Shown here one piece after another: positions 1 to 10,100 of a stretch of 64,000 nt of DNA; the first letter of the stretch is position 1; every line of letters begins with the position of its first letter. Both the position numbers and the translations under genes were made by a program. The stretch comes from Lycium barbarum (taxonomy: Eukaryota > Streptophyta > Magnoliopsida > Solanales > Solanaceae), in NCBI RefSeq assembly GCF_019175385.1, contig NC_083347.1, positions 121,900,124 to 121,964,123 on the forward strand, in the 5' to 3' direction. Under the pieces are notes generated by a model. The model did no database searches and was not told the origin of the DNA. It worked only from the letters and a program-made list of their open reading frames with translations.

Positions 1-643
1 AATCTTTAGAAGCTCCATCATTTTTGTCACCAAGTAGATCCTCAATGTCATCAAGTGAATCTATGTCTATATTAGTAGCTACAGAAGAGGCACCGGGCCG
101 CGGAGTTGTACAACTTGGACTCCAACCATGAATGCCTGTTGCAGTAGAACCCTCAAATAATGTTGTACAAAGTTCCGGAAAGGGTAGAGGTGCACTCCTC
201 AATGCCTTGGCTTTTGGATGAGCCTATATCCAAATATAAGAGATCATACTTTCAATATACACTTCAAACCGTTTCTCCTTAAACAAAAAAAAAACAAAAA
301 AATTACTAGATAATGAACTAACCTTTATGTACTCATCCCACTCCTCGTTAGACATTCGAATGGTATTGGTTGCTGGATCATAAATATTACCGGTCTTTTT
401 AGTTATTGGCAACCAAGCTTGATATTTTTCTTTTAAATAATCATAATGGTTCTTCATCTTCTTTTGTGTGACTATAAAGTCATGAGAAGTTTGCAGAACA
501 ACCTTAACCTTGTTCTATGAATCTGGCTTCAAACTACTTCCTTGTCTCCCATTCAATGACACTTCTTGAATACAAGTTTCTTAAAATGTTTTTACTACCT
601 CCAATCTCCAAGTCAATCTTGAATTTTCATTAGCTTGTTTCAT
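1..643 (-). pseudogene. Myb/SANT-like DNA-binding domain gene, decayed and cut by the window edge
   Basis: Read on the minus strand, an ATG at 643-641 opens a frame matching the plant Myb/SANT-like domain found in LIMYB-like proteins and in the second protein of PIF/Harbinger transposons. Visible signatures are ETCIQEV, NGRQGSSLKPDS, KNHYDYLKEKYQAW, then NEEWDEYIK. A good phase-0 intron (GT at 322-321, AG at 225-224) joins to a second exon, 223-1, reading AHPKAKALRSAPLPFPEL and later TATGIHGWSP, also typical of the family. Two in-frame stops break it: TAA at codon 21 (583-581) and TAG at codon 43 (517-515), the latter where the family has a tryptophan. The gene runs off the left edge, so its 3' end is unseen. 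Whether it was a host gene or part of a Harbinger element cannot be decided here. Confidence 0.75.
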
Positions 644-800
644 AACTGAAATATAAAATTCTAATGATCATCATAGCATATTAGACTAAAAGAAAGGTCA
701 TAGTGAAAATGATAATTAATTTAGGCTCCTTAATTATGATTAAACACAAGTATTAACCAATTAGCCCACATAAAGACACGGATAATTATGCAATTTGCAA

Positions 801-1060
801 TTATGACCTCAATTGAACTTAAATCATGAGTTTGGTCATTTCAATTATGGTCATGATTAACCTACTCAAATGATTCAAAATTAATTTTTCAAAGATGACC
901 TCAATTGACTTAGGCCATGAGGTTGGCTATTTCAATTAAGACATTATTTAACCAACAGAAGGCTAATTTTACAAAATGTGACCCCAATTGACTTAAGCCA
1001 TGAAGTTGGCTATTTTAATTAAGGTCACAATTAATCACATAGTGAATAATTCATAAATAT
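801..1060. repeat. three-copy tandem repeat, period about 85-90 bp
   Basis: Three related copies begin near 803, 894 and 978. Each carries a core like GACCTCAATTGACTTA followed by CCATGAGGTTGGCTATTTCA and an AATTAAGGTCA-like end. The copies are diverged. The remainder of 644-1296 is AT-rich and shows no gene. Confidence 0.6.
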
Positions 1061-1296
1061 AACCACAATTAAGTGCTCAATTAATTATGATTAAATCTAA
1101 GAATTGCACAGATGCAAATTGATTACGCAGAATTAAAATTTGAGAAGTAAAATGATTAACTTATTTAATTAATCAGATTTCTTGAATTAAACGGAGTAAA
1201 ATGCTTGCTAACTGAACTTTCAATAATTTAAACAATTAATTAAATAATTATTTTGAACTATTTCCCGATTAAATTTGGCAAAGGCTTCATATCAAT

Positions 1297-1515
1297 TACC
1301 CTCTGTTTCAGTATATGTGAACCTATTTCCTTATTAGTTCGTGCCAAAAAAATGATCTCTTTCTATATTTGAAAACAATTTACCTTTATGCAATGATTTA
1401 TAGTCGCACAAAATATATGTGACTCATTTAACCCCACAAGTTTAAAAGTCATCTCCACTTTCTTAAACTCCATGCCCAGTCAAATGCGTTCACATAAATT
1501 GAAACGGAGGGAGTA
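1297..1515. mobile_element. Stowaway-like MITE
   Basis: Terminal inverted repeats CCTCTGTTTCAGTATATGTG (left) and CACATAAATTGAAACGGAGG (right) are flanked by TA, the usual Stowaway target duplication. The element is about 219 bp and has no coding capacity. A second member of the family lies at 6072-6333. Confidence 0.75.
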
Positions 1516-3256
1516 TAAAATATGTAAATTATTTTTCTAAATGATCTAGTATTATTGAAGTTATTTTTCCAGATAAAATGGAAAAATATTATCGAAACAT
1601 TTTATAAAATCATTTTGACTTATAGAAAATACACATTTCACTCCGTTTGATATCCAATGACTCTTGGTAATAAAAATAATTTATGGGAGGTCAAAAATTA
1701 GGTGTCAACAGTCAATACATTTGAATTGTACTGGTATGTAAGCAACTGAGGAATGAAATAACATGACACATGAAATAATAGTACTGAAACTGTAAGCTGA
1801 ATATGAACATGACTATCATCTGACATGAATATATATATTCAATATCACCCCTCTATATCATGTCTTTTTTGGGGCTCCCTGAAGGGGAAACCTCTCTCCA
1901 TCTTTAAGTCATGTAAATCGTTATAACTATGTTTCTGTATTACTCTCCCGTTTATGTATATTATTAGTTTGTTTGTTGTAAAAATCTATGTTATATAAAT
2001 CCATGTTTAAGTAAGTACTTGTTGTTATGATCTATTACTCTCAGTATATGGTTATTCTCTTAATTTCTTAAACTCGATGGATTAACCTGTAAATTCCTAG
2101 GTTTTGAGAGGCCTTGAAAATGTCCAGAAAATAAAGGAAGAAATATTGGTCATGTCCGGGGTGTGGTTAAAGAAGAGAATTATTAAGAACAAAGGTTAAG
2201 ATAAAGAGATGAACAGGGTAAGAAGAATCCTAACTCGACTAAGTCCAGATTAAAAAAAAAAAGGAGAAAACTCAGAAACTTAGCAATATAAAGACAATTA
2301 CATGATGAAAAGATATACAAAGAGTGAGAAAGTACCGAATAGGATTGTTAAAATTTAATATACACAACAGTCATCCAGTCATCCAAAACTTTTTAAAATT
2401 TTTTTTTTTTCAATATCACCCCTATTTTTTTTTTCTCTTAACCTTCAAGAACTTGATTCTTAATGAATTTTTGTTCTTGAAGAATTGCAGTGCCTAGATT
2501 TTTTAGGGATTGAGGTCGAGAGAATAAATAGTCTCTAGAGAGAGAATAAATAGTCTCTTAGGGTTTAGAGTAGTGTTAGGGACGTTTTTAATTCATAAAA
2601 TAATAAAATAAGGAGTCCCAATTCGAGTCGGAAAAAGACAAAAAAAACATAACCTGAGATCTGGAAATTCTACTCCGACCAACATTAGTAAAACAGACAT
2701 ATTTCTTAGCATAGAGTTCTGTTTGAGCTGCACCATATATCATTGGAAAAGTATTTCAAAGGGTTACAACTTTCATTTTTTGAGTTTTCTCAAATTCCTT
2801 ATATATTTTTCCGACTACTCGCTTTAGTGAGGCCTTGTGCAAACTCACTTGAAAACATGGCCCATCGAGTAGCTTTTGACTATACTTGCCCATAGACTCT
2901 TCTTATAACTTGATTGGTTTTCGAAAAACTTCCTATACACACTCATCTTGGTTCCATTATATTCCCGTCATAAGGTTCATACCTTAGCCCGAAGGTACGA
3001 GGTGTTATATACACTCTAACAAAACAAGTTCAACGGGTAATAACAAGTTACTTTGTGCTAAAGCACGAGTTTCCTATTTTAAAGCTTTGATTCCAAATAT
3101 ATTGCATACTGTAACGTGAGGAGTTAAGGAGTTGTTAAATGCCTGAAATAACAAGGCATAGTAACAAACTCCATAGTGCAAACTGTTACGAGAAGAGGTT
3201 GAATTTATTCTAAATGAATTTAGTAAATGTCTGCAGTAACAAGGACATAGTAGCTA
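1516..3256. other. AT-rich spacer, no gene recognised
   Basis: About 1.7 kb of AT-rich sequence with homopolymer runs (for example T near 2400-2430). No open frame resembles a known protein and no RNA gene was recognised. Confidence 0.6.
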
Positions 3257-3386
3257 CACTACAAAATAAAATGAGTAATTTGCGGAGTTGAAAGTTGCAA
3301 TTCGCGGAGTTTTTAGCCTCTTCTAGCAACTAGCCTCAGCGAATTGGAATTTTCAACCTCCACAAATTACTCATTTTTTTGTAGTG
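3257..3386. mobile_element. miniature CACTA-type element
   Basis: The 130-bp element begins CACTACAAAAT and ends GTAGTG, the ends typical of CACTA (En/Spm) transposons. A 3-bp target duplication, CTA, sits at 3254-3256 and 3387-3389. Long inverted arms (ATGAGTAATTTG... against ...CAAATTACTCAT) make it a fold-back. It has no coding capacity. Confidence 0.8.
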
Positions 3387-3389
3387 CTA

Positions 3390-4200
3390 ATTTCACCAAT
3401 ATGAATATTGAAGTGCTACCGCTTCATGCAAGACTTATTGGGTTGGTCTTGTAAGTATTCATGGAATCAAGATGAGCACACGACCCCAAAAGTGCAAAAG
3501 AAAATACTGGGTTTCTAAGCTACTAAATAATATCATGTGTGTGATATTTTTGATTTTGACACATAGAGTTGTGGTTCAAATATTTAAAGATATCACTAAC
3601 TTCCAGAACATTAAAGTATTTACACTAATATTGGAAAGTTCAAACACATTACTATAAGATACTCTTTGGTATGCATGCTATTATAAGAAGTGTAACAAAC
3701 TAGCAGGGGATTGTAACGTAATTTGTAATATAAAAGATATTAAATTGAATTGAGAAATTATACTAAATAAAGAACACTGTTAGCACAAACTAGAAAAGAA
3801 ATAACAGTGTCATACACAATAAGACACAGGAAATATATGTGTATGATCGTATGCAAATAACTTTCCGTTTGGGCAAATGAGTATTGCATTCTGTAAATGA
3901 ATTTGCATGGTGCAAGTTAAGACATCTGGTGCCGGCCATGTGTTCCCTGGTTTTGAAGCGCGGAAATAGAAAGCAAGGGTGTATGTACCACTATAAGTAC
4001 GGCTTCATATGAACCCATAACTTTTAATGCAAAGCATACATAAATTTATGCGTAAATAGTAGACATGAACCTATAATTTTAAAAATATAATTGGTTCAAT
4101 GCTAAGAATTTTAAAAGATTGAACTATAGAGTTTAAATCATAAATTCGCCTTTGCGACATACCTAGAAGTCTTTTCATAAACGAAAAGTTGGTCCTTTCA
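3390..4200. other. spacer, no gene recognised
   Basis: AT-rich sequence. The part at about 4010-4155 resembles degraded non-autonomous hAT-type repeats seen elsewhere in the window. The 61-codon open frame near 3472 has no recognisable product. Confidence 0.5.
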
Positions 4201-4367
4201 TAAATTTAGGTGATTGAAGGAATATGCAGTGCAGCTTCTTCAGCATATCTTGATTCAACAAAAGGAAGGAATAAATCAAGAAAATGAAGTCATAGTGAAG
4301 TATTTGGCCTCTCATGTGAAGGTAAAGACCATTTAACAAAAATAGCCACATGGTCTTCTTTTTTTCA

Positions 4368-4375
4368 GCATATTC
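4368..4375 (+). promoter_or_regulatory. P1BS element (PHR-binding site) of MIR399 unit 1
   Basis: GCATATTC matches the P1BS consensus GNATATNC bound by PHR-type phosphate-starvation regulators. It ends exactly 27 bp before the TATA box at 4403-4410 (TATATAAT). The same spacing recurs in the units at 17.0, 31.5 and 39.0 kb, which supports function. Confidence 0.75.
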
Positions 4376-4470
4376 AAATGAATTATGCGACTGTCAAGTG
4401 ACTATATAATGGTGGTGAACAAATGAGAAGCTACTCAAGGAAATTTCAACAATTGAAGATTAATGTAGCA

Positions 4471-4563
4471 CAAGAATGGCAGGCTATTCTCCTTTAGCAA
4501 GAATGCTATGCTTTTGCATAACTTTGTTTCTTGCCAAGGGAGAATTGCCCTGCGTTTCTTCAG
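4471..4563 (+). ncRNA. MIR399: microRNA399 precursor hairpin, unit 1
   Basis: The miR399-like mature sequence occupies 4532-4552 on the 3' arm; it starts TGCCAAGGGAG and ends ATTGCCCTG. Its partner strand is on the 5' arm at about 4482-4502 (GGCTATTCTCC...). The arms pair from an outer AAGAA/TTCTT through the miRNA duplex, with a loop of roughly 30 nt. The layout (star on the 5' arm, mature on the 3' arm) is the standard MIR399 layout. Position 7 of the mature is G where most plant miR399 have A. A TATA box at 4403-4410 predicts a transcript start about 40 nt before the hairpin. miR399 is known to target PHO2/UBC24 mRNA during phosphate starvation. Confidence 0.9.
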
Positions 4564-4599
4564 TTCCAGATTGCTGAACAATCAACAAAAATGTAATAA

Positions 4600-4900
4600 A
4601 ATGCTTATAATACTTTTCGCAATGAAGGTGTTGAAGACATAATTAAGAAATAAAAAAGATGGGCACACACTTTAACGCGGTATCTGAGTAAACAGAGGTT
4701 TTGGATTCAAGTCTCCCAGGCAATAGAGGTTTTGGATTCAAGTCTCCTAGGCTCTCATTATTTATCAAAAAGAATTTTCATGTGCTTGGCTTAAAGAATC
4801 GGGCCCACACGTGAGGGGCATGTTAAGACGTTATTAAGTAAATAAAGAGAAGTGAACTTTCTATAACATCTTCAACTTTTAGATTAAATAGTCACACACT
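4600..4900. other. downstream flank of MIR399 unit 1, shared with unit 4
   Basis: Sequence from about 4620 (GGTGTTGAAGACATA..., GATGGGCACACACTTTAACG..., GGCCCACACGTGAGGGGCATG) recurs in diverged form after the unit 4 hairpin (31,810-32,040). The duplicated segment therefore extends beyond the hairpin. No coding sequence is seen. Confidence 0.6.
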
Positions 4901-4904
4901 TTAG

Positions 4905-5110
4905 CGACATAAATGGATTTCCTTCCTTTGGATAAGGGAATGGGTTCAGTGGGATTCTTGACAGGGCAGCCTTTGCGTTACTACGGCTCTTGGCCTCTTT
5001 CCTCTCGTACCATGCCTGTTGAAAGTTCCTTGCCTTTTCCCTAGGTCGAGTCCCCTTTTCAGTCGCCCTCTCACTTCGTTCGAGCTGAATTACAACCACC
5101 CTCTCACGGG
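4905..5110. other. GC-richer patch, possibly organelle-derived
   Basis: This stretch is clearly richer in G and C than its surroundings and is open on the minus strand for 71 codons (5099-4884). Phrases such as CTCACTTCGTTCGAGCTG recall plant mitochondrial intergenic DNA. No gene was recognised and the organellar origin is only a guess. Confidence 0.25.
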
Positions 5111-5325
5111 AATCTTCTTCTTTATAATACGTACGAGACTACCAAATTAGAAAGGAGTTGTACTTAACTAACAAAGAAATCTGGCTTTGACTATCTTGGC
5201 TCTTTGGCATTGGACGTGGCAGGATGGCAGCAAAGGGGTTGGCATGATAACCTAGTCATGGATCCTATGTGCAGACGAAATCAACATGCGGGACAATGAA
5301 TGGGACTAGAACAAAGAGTTGATAC

Positions 5326-6024
5326 TTAGGGTGGGCGTTGGGGCCGTCGGATTGAATATGAAAATTTGGGATTTACGATTTTCGGATTGAAGAAATTACA
5401 ATCCAAATCCAATCCAAATAAGTTCGGATTGGGTTGGATTTTTTAAGTTCGATTTTGGGTTAATCGGTTTGGATATTTCACATTTTCGGTTTTGACTTTT
5501 AAGCCTCCAAGGCAGGCTTAGCTTATTAGATTCGAAACTCATGTGCCGCAGTTACCAAGTTACAGGTCTTAGCATAATGTGAAACCAAATATGTTGATTC
5601 AGCAAGAGTTGTTACCACTAAATCAAGAGGTATCAATTCACATAGTATTCTACATTACTCCATTTGTTTCATTAGAAGTTGTCTTATTCTTAAAGTAGTG
5701 AAGTAAACTCCACCTTTGCAAGCTTTATTGTTTAATTTGGTAGAAAATTTTATATTGGACGTAATATTATAATGGGTAGGGCTGTAGCGTACTAATACTA
5801 ATCGATTGTCTTTGGAATAATTAGTATTGGACACATACAATATCGGTAGGGCAAAATATAAGGTATAAAATTGTTTGAACTAAACCCAATATCCAATCCG
5901 AAATCTAAAAATTATAAAAATAAAGTCCTAAGTCCAATCCATAATCTAAAAATCTAAACCAAATATACAAAATATTCGGATTTCGATTTGGATTTCAAGT
6001 TGATCCAAACTATGCCCACCCCCT
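5326..6024. mobile_element. hAT-like non-autonomous element
   Basis: Ends TAGGGTGGGCG (left) and GCCCACCCCCTA (right) form short inverted repeats. They are flanked by an 8-bp direct repeat, GTTGATAC (5318-5325) and GTTGGTAC (6025-6032), one mismatch, as expected for hAT elements. The interior is rich in repeated AATCCAAATCC/GGATTTGGATT motifs. Open frames inside look spurious. Confidence 0.65.
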
Positions 6025-6071
6025 AGTTGGTACAACAAGCTTGCAAAAGTCAAAGGTTGTCAGATGTGTTA

Positions 6072-6333
6072 TACTCCCTCTGTTTCAATTTATGTGAACA
6101 TGTTACTATTTGGGGAGTCTACGAGGTGGTTCTTTGGCCATGTTTTTCATACATTTTTTCTAAATTATTTGAATTATAAATTATCATGACTTAACTACTT
6201 TTTACGTAGTTTCTAAATATATAAATTTTATTTTTACAAACTTGAAAAATCTATGTTAAAATTTATGGTCAAAGTTATAAAATTTGACCCTCGTACTCCG
6301 AAAAGGTTCACATAAATTGAAATGGAGGTAGTA
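6072..6333. mobile_element. Stowaway-like MITE, second copy
   Basis: Inverted ends CTCCCTCTGTTTCAATTTAT and ATAAATTGAAATGGAGGTAG are flanked by TA. It belongs to the same family as the element at 1297-1515 but has a different interior. The 245 bp between it and the Copia element hold nothing recognisable. Confidence 0.75.
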
Positions 6334-6578
6334 TAGGTGTAGCTTTGTACTTAGTCAGAGAGGTGGGAAAATCGTGAGGCATTCTACAAGTAATACTAAA
6401 AAGAAATGTGAGGGTTTCAAAAGAGTATTCTAAAGTCTAATTAGGCTTGAGAAGTATTATTGTGGCATTGATTGGCTTGTGATATTGTCGAGTGGAAGTA
6501 GGATTTGGATGAACTGTGGCCATAGCAAGTGAGGGTGTGCTTTGTATGTTTTGTATTAATGTAAAGGTGGGGATTTTC

Positions 6579-7119
6579 TGTTAGGTGTGGAATTGGCCAA
6601 ACAAGTCAATTCTTTTGTTCACATAGTCGTGATGTAAGCGCTTACCTCATAATAGTTGTGATGTAAGCGCTTACCTCATCATAGGAAATTCATTCCTATA
6701 AATAGGTAGCTTATGGTTCATTTGTAAGAGATCATTAAGATCATTTGCTATACACATCCCAAGAGAGAAAAAATCTAAGAGAAATACTCTTAGTGAAAGG
6801 CCTAAGTAAGAGAAGGTCTTTGAGAGAATTTTCTGTGGTAAAATTCTTGAGTGTAATTGGGATTGGGGTTGTGAGGTTGAGTGTTGTAAACACTTGTAAT
6901 ATTTCTTCTTTAATAAGATCTGCAGCAGCAACGTGGACGTAGCTCTCACATTGAGGGTGAACCACTATAAATCTGTGTGTGCTATTTATTCTTCACTTAC
7001 ATCACTGCGTAAGTAGGTTCTTCCTAAGGAGGTTGGTATTTAAGTGGTCCAGCTGTGACCCTCCAATCTTTCCTGGGAACCTGCTTACAAAGGTCGGATT
7101 TGGGATTTAAATCCTAACA
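6579..7119 (+). repeat. 5' LTR of the Copia element
   Basis: A 541-bp terminal repeat acting as the promoter. A TATA box TATAAATA lies at 6697-6704, so transcription probably starts near 6730. Two tandem copies of a 29-bp unit upstream contain the perfect palindrome TAAGCGCTTA (6635-6644 and 6664-6673), a likely activator-binding repeat. Short open frames inside the LTR are not genes. Confidence 0.95.
6635..6673 (+). promoter_or_regulatory. tandem palindromic repeat in the LTR promoter
   Basis: TAAGCGCTTA occurs twice, 29 bp apart, within GTGATGTAAGCGCTTACCTC, and ends 23 bp before the TATA box. Copia elements of the Tnt1/Tto1 group are known to carry repeated stress-responsive boxes in the LTR; that this pair plays the same role is inference. 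The pair is repeated in the 3' LTR. Confidence 0.6.
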
Positions 7120-7121
7120 AC

Positions 7122-7133
7122 TGGTATCAGAGC
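7122..7133 (+). other. primer-binding site
   Basis: TGGTATCAGAGC begins 2 bp after the 5' LTR. It is complementary to the 3' end of plant initiator Met-tRNA, the usual primer for minus-strand synthesis in plant LTR elements. Confidence 0.93.
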
Positions 7134-7160
7134 AACAGGTTGTGTTGTGATTTAGAAACG

Positions 7161-10100
7161 ATGGGAGGCGAAGATGGTACGACGCACGGCATCGGTAAAT
7201 TCGATGGTACAGACTTTGCGTTCTGGAGAATGCAAATTGAAGATTATTTATATGGCAGAAAGCTTCATGAACCTCTGAGTCCGAAACCAGAGGAGATGAA
7301 GCAAGCAGATTGGAATCTCCTCGACAGACAAGTTCTGGGAGTCATTCGGCTGACGCTGTCAAAGAACGTTGCTCACAATGTGGCAAAGGAGAAGACCACT
7401 GCAGATATGATGAAGGTATTGTCTGACATGTATGAGAAACCTTCGGCAAATAATAAGGTATTTCTCATGAAGAAACTATTTCATCTAAAGATGATGGAAA
7501 ATGCTCATGTTGCTGCACACGTAAATGAATTCAATACCATTGTAAATCAATTGTCATCGGTAAAAATTGACTTCGATGATGAAGTGCAAGCTCTAATTTT
7601 GTTGGCATCCCTACCAAATAGCTGGGAGCCAATGAGAGCAGCGGTTAGTAATTCTGTCGGCAGTGACAAACTAAAGTTCAACGATGTTAGGGATCGTATC
7701 CTTGCTGAGGAAGTGCGCAGGACAGATTCTGGAGAGGCATCGACGAGTTCTGCTTTTAATGTTGAAAACAGAAGCAGAAATTATGACAGAAACTACAACC
7801 GAAATAGGGGCAGATCGAAGTCAAGGAATGGCAGGGGTCAATCCAGACCAGGACGAACATTTGATTGTTGGAACTGTGGAAAACCAGGTCACTTCAAGAA
7901 GAACTGCAGGGCGCCAAAGAAGGAGGACAACAAGGGGGCTGGAATCAACGCTGCTACGGAAGACATTGGCGATGCGTTGTTGCTATCGGTTGACAGCCCG
8001 ATAGACTCTTGGGTGCTTGACTCAGGAGCGTCCTTTCATACCACCCCACATCATGATATAATGACAAACTACGTGGCTGAGAATCTTGGCAAAGTTTATT
8101 TAGCTGATGGAGAGCCGCTAGACGTTGTTGGCATGGGAGACATTAATTTGAAGATGTCAAATGGATCCTCGTGGAAGATTACAAAAGTTAGACATGTTCC
8201 AAAGCTGATGCGAAACCTGATCTCAGTAGGTCAGCTTGATGATGAAGGATATGATCTCAACTTTGGTAATGGGTCTTGGAAGGTGGCAAAAGGTGCTATG
8301 GTAGTTGGCCGAGGAAAGAAGATTGGCACTCTCTACATGACGGCTAGCTGTCGTGATACTGTTGCTGTGGTTGACAACACAAAGAAGACAGATTTGTGGC
8401 ATTGTCAGCTGGGGCATATCAGCCAGAAGGGGATGAATCTGTTGGTGACAAATGGTTTAATTCCGGAGCTGAAGACGGTGGACCTTCATACGTGTGAGAG
8501 CTGCATTCTCGGAAAACAAAAGCGAGTAAGCTTCTCAAGTGCAGGCAGAGAGTTGAAGGTCGAAAAGCTGGAATTGGTGCACACAGACGTGTGGGGACCT
8601 ACCACTGTACCCTCCCTTGGAGGATCACACTACTACGTGACCTTCATTGATGATTCAACCAGGAAGGTATGGGTTTATTTTATGAAAAATAAATCCGATG
8701 TGTTTAGTGTATTCAAAAGATGGAAATCCATGGTCGAGAATGAAACAAACCTCAAGTTGAAGTGTTTGAGGTCCGACAACGGCGGAGAATACACTGATGG
8801 TGATTTCAAACGGTACTGTGCCGATAATGGGATCAAGATGATGAAGACTATTCCTGGAACGCCGCAACAGAATGGAGTAGCCGAAAGAATGAACCGAACG
8901 TTGAACGAGCGTGCTCGGAGTATGAGAATACACTCTGGACTGCCCAAGACATTCTGGGCAGATGCAGTCAATACCGCGGCCTTCTTAATTAACCGAGGAC
9001 CGTCAGTTCCCTTGGATTTCAGAATTCCAGAAGAAGTCTGGAGTGGCAAGAAGGTAAATCTTTCATTTCTGAAAGTGTTCGGTTGCTTATCATATGTTCA
9101 TAATGATGATACGGCTAGAAGCAAGCTTGATCCAAAATCAAAGAAGTGTTACTTTATTGGCTATGGTGACACCGAGCTTGGGTACCGATTTTGGGATGAA
9201 CAAAATCGGAAGATCATCCGAAGCAGGAATGTTGTCTTTAACGAAGAGGTACTGTACAAAGACAAGCTGCAAAAGAATTCAGAATGTCAGGACAAGGAAT
9301 CGAAAATAGTCGATTTGAGGGACTTTCCGGCACCTGAGCCGCAGCCAGGTACAACCGAGGCAGAGGAACAAACAATCCGAGAAGATGCTGATGAAAGTGC
9401 TGATTCTGAAACAAATGAACAGACGCCAATCACAGAGCTGCGTAGATCATCCAGGATCAGGAAGCCGCTTCACAGGTACTCTCCATCCCTCAACTACATT
9501 CTACTCACTGATAGAGGGGAGCCGGAATGTTATGAAGAAGCAATGCAAGTCGATGAATCGACTAAGTGGGAGCTGGCAATGAAGGATGAAATGGATTCAC
9601 TATCGGCAAATCATACATGGGAATTATCCGAGTTGCCAAAGGATAAAAAGGCATTGCAAAACAAATGGGTTTATCGGATAAAGGAAGAACCCAATGGAAG
9701 CAAGCGTTATAAAGCAAGGCTGGTTGCAAAGGGATTTCAACAGAAAGAAGGCATTGACTATACGGAGATCTTCTCTCCCGTAGTCAAGATGGTGACTATC
9801 AGAACTGTTCTTGGGCTGGTAGCAAAGGAAAATCTACATCTGCAACAGATGAACGTGAAAACTGAATTTCTTCACGGTGATCTAGACGAGGAAATCTACA
9901 TGCGACAGCCGAAGGGATTCAAAATCAAAGGAAAGGAGAATCTGGTGTGCAAACTTCAAAAGAGTCTGTACGGACTAAAACAGGCTCCAAGACAGTGGTA
10001 TTTAAAGTTTGACAGCTTTATGAAGAAAGCTGATTTTTCAAGGTGCGAGGCAGATCACTGCTGTTACTTCAAAAAAATTGAAGACTCGTACATGATACTG

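Noticed and set aside
6671..6965. Short frames inside the 5' LTR (and the same at 11,229-11,523)
   Set aside because: They overlap each other on both strands, lie within the LTR promoter and leader, and repeat exactly in the 3' LTR.
7140..7160. Upstream extension of the Copia frame
   Set aside because: The first codon there is TTG; the first ATG in frame is at 7161, preceded by the primer-binding site, so 7161 is taken as the start.
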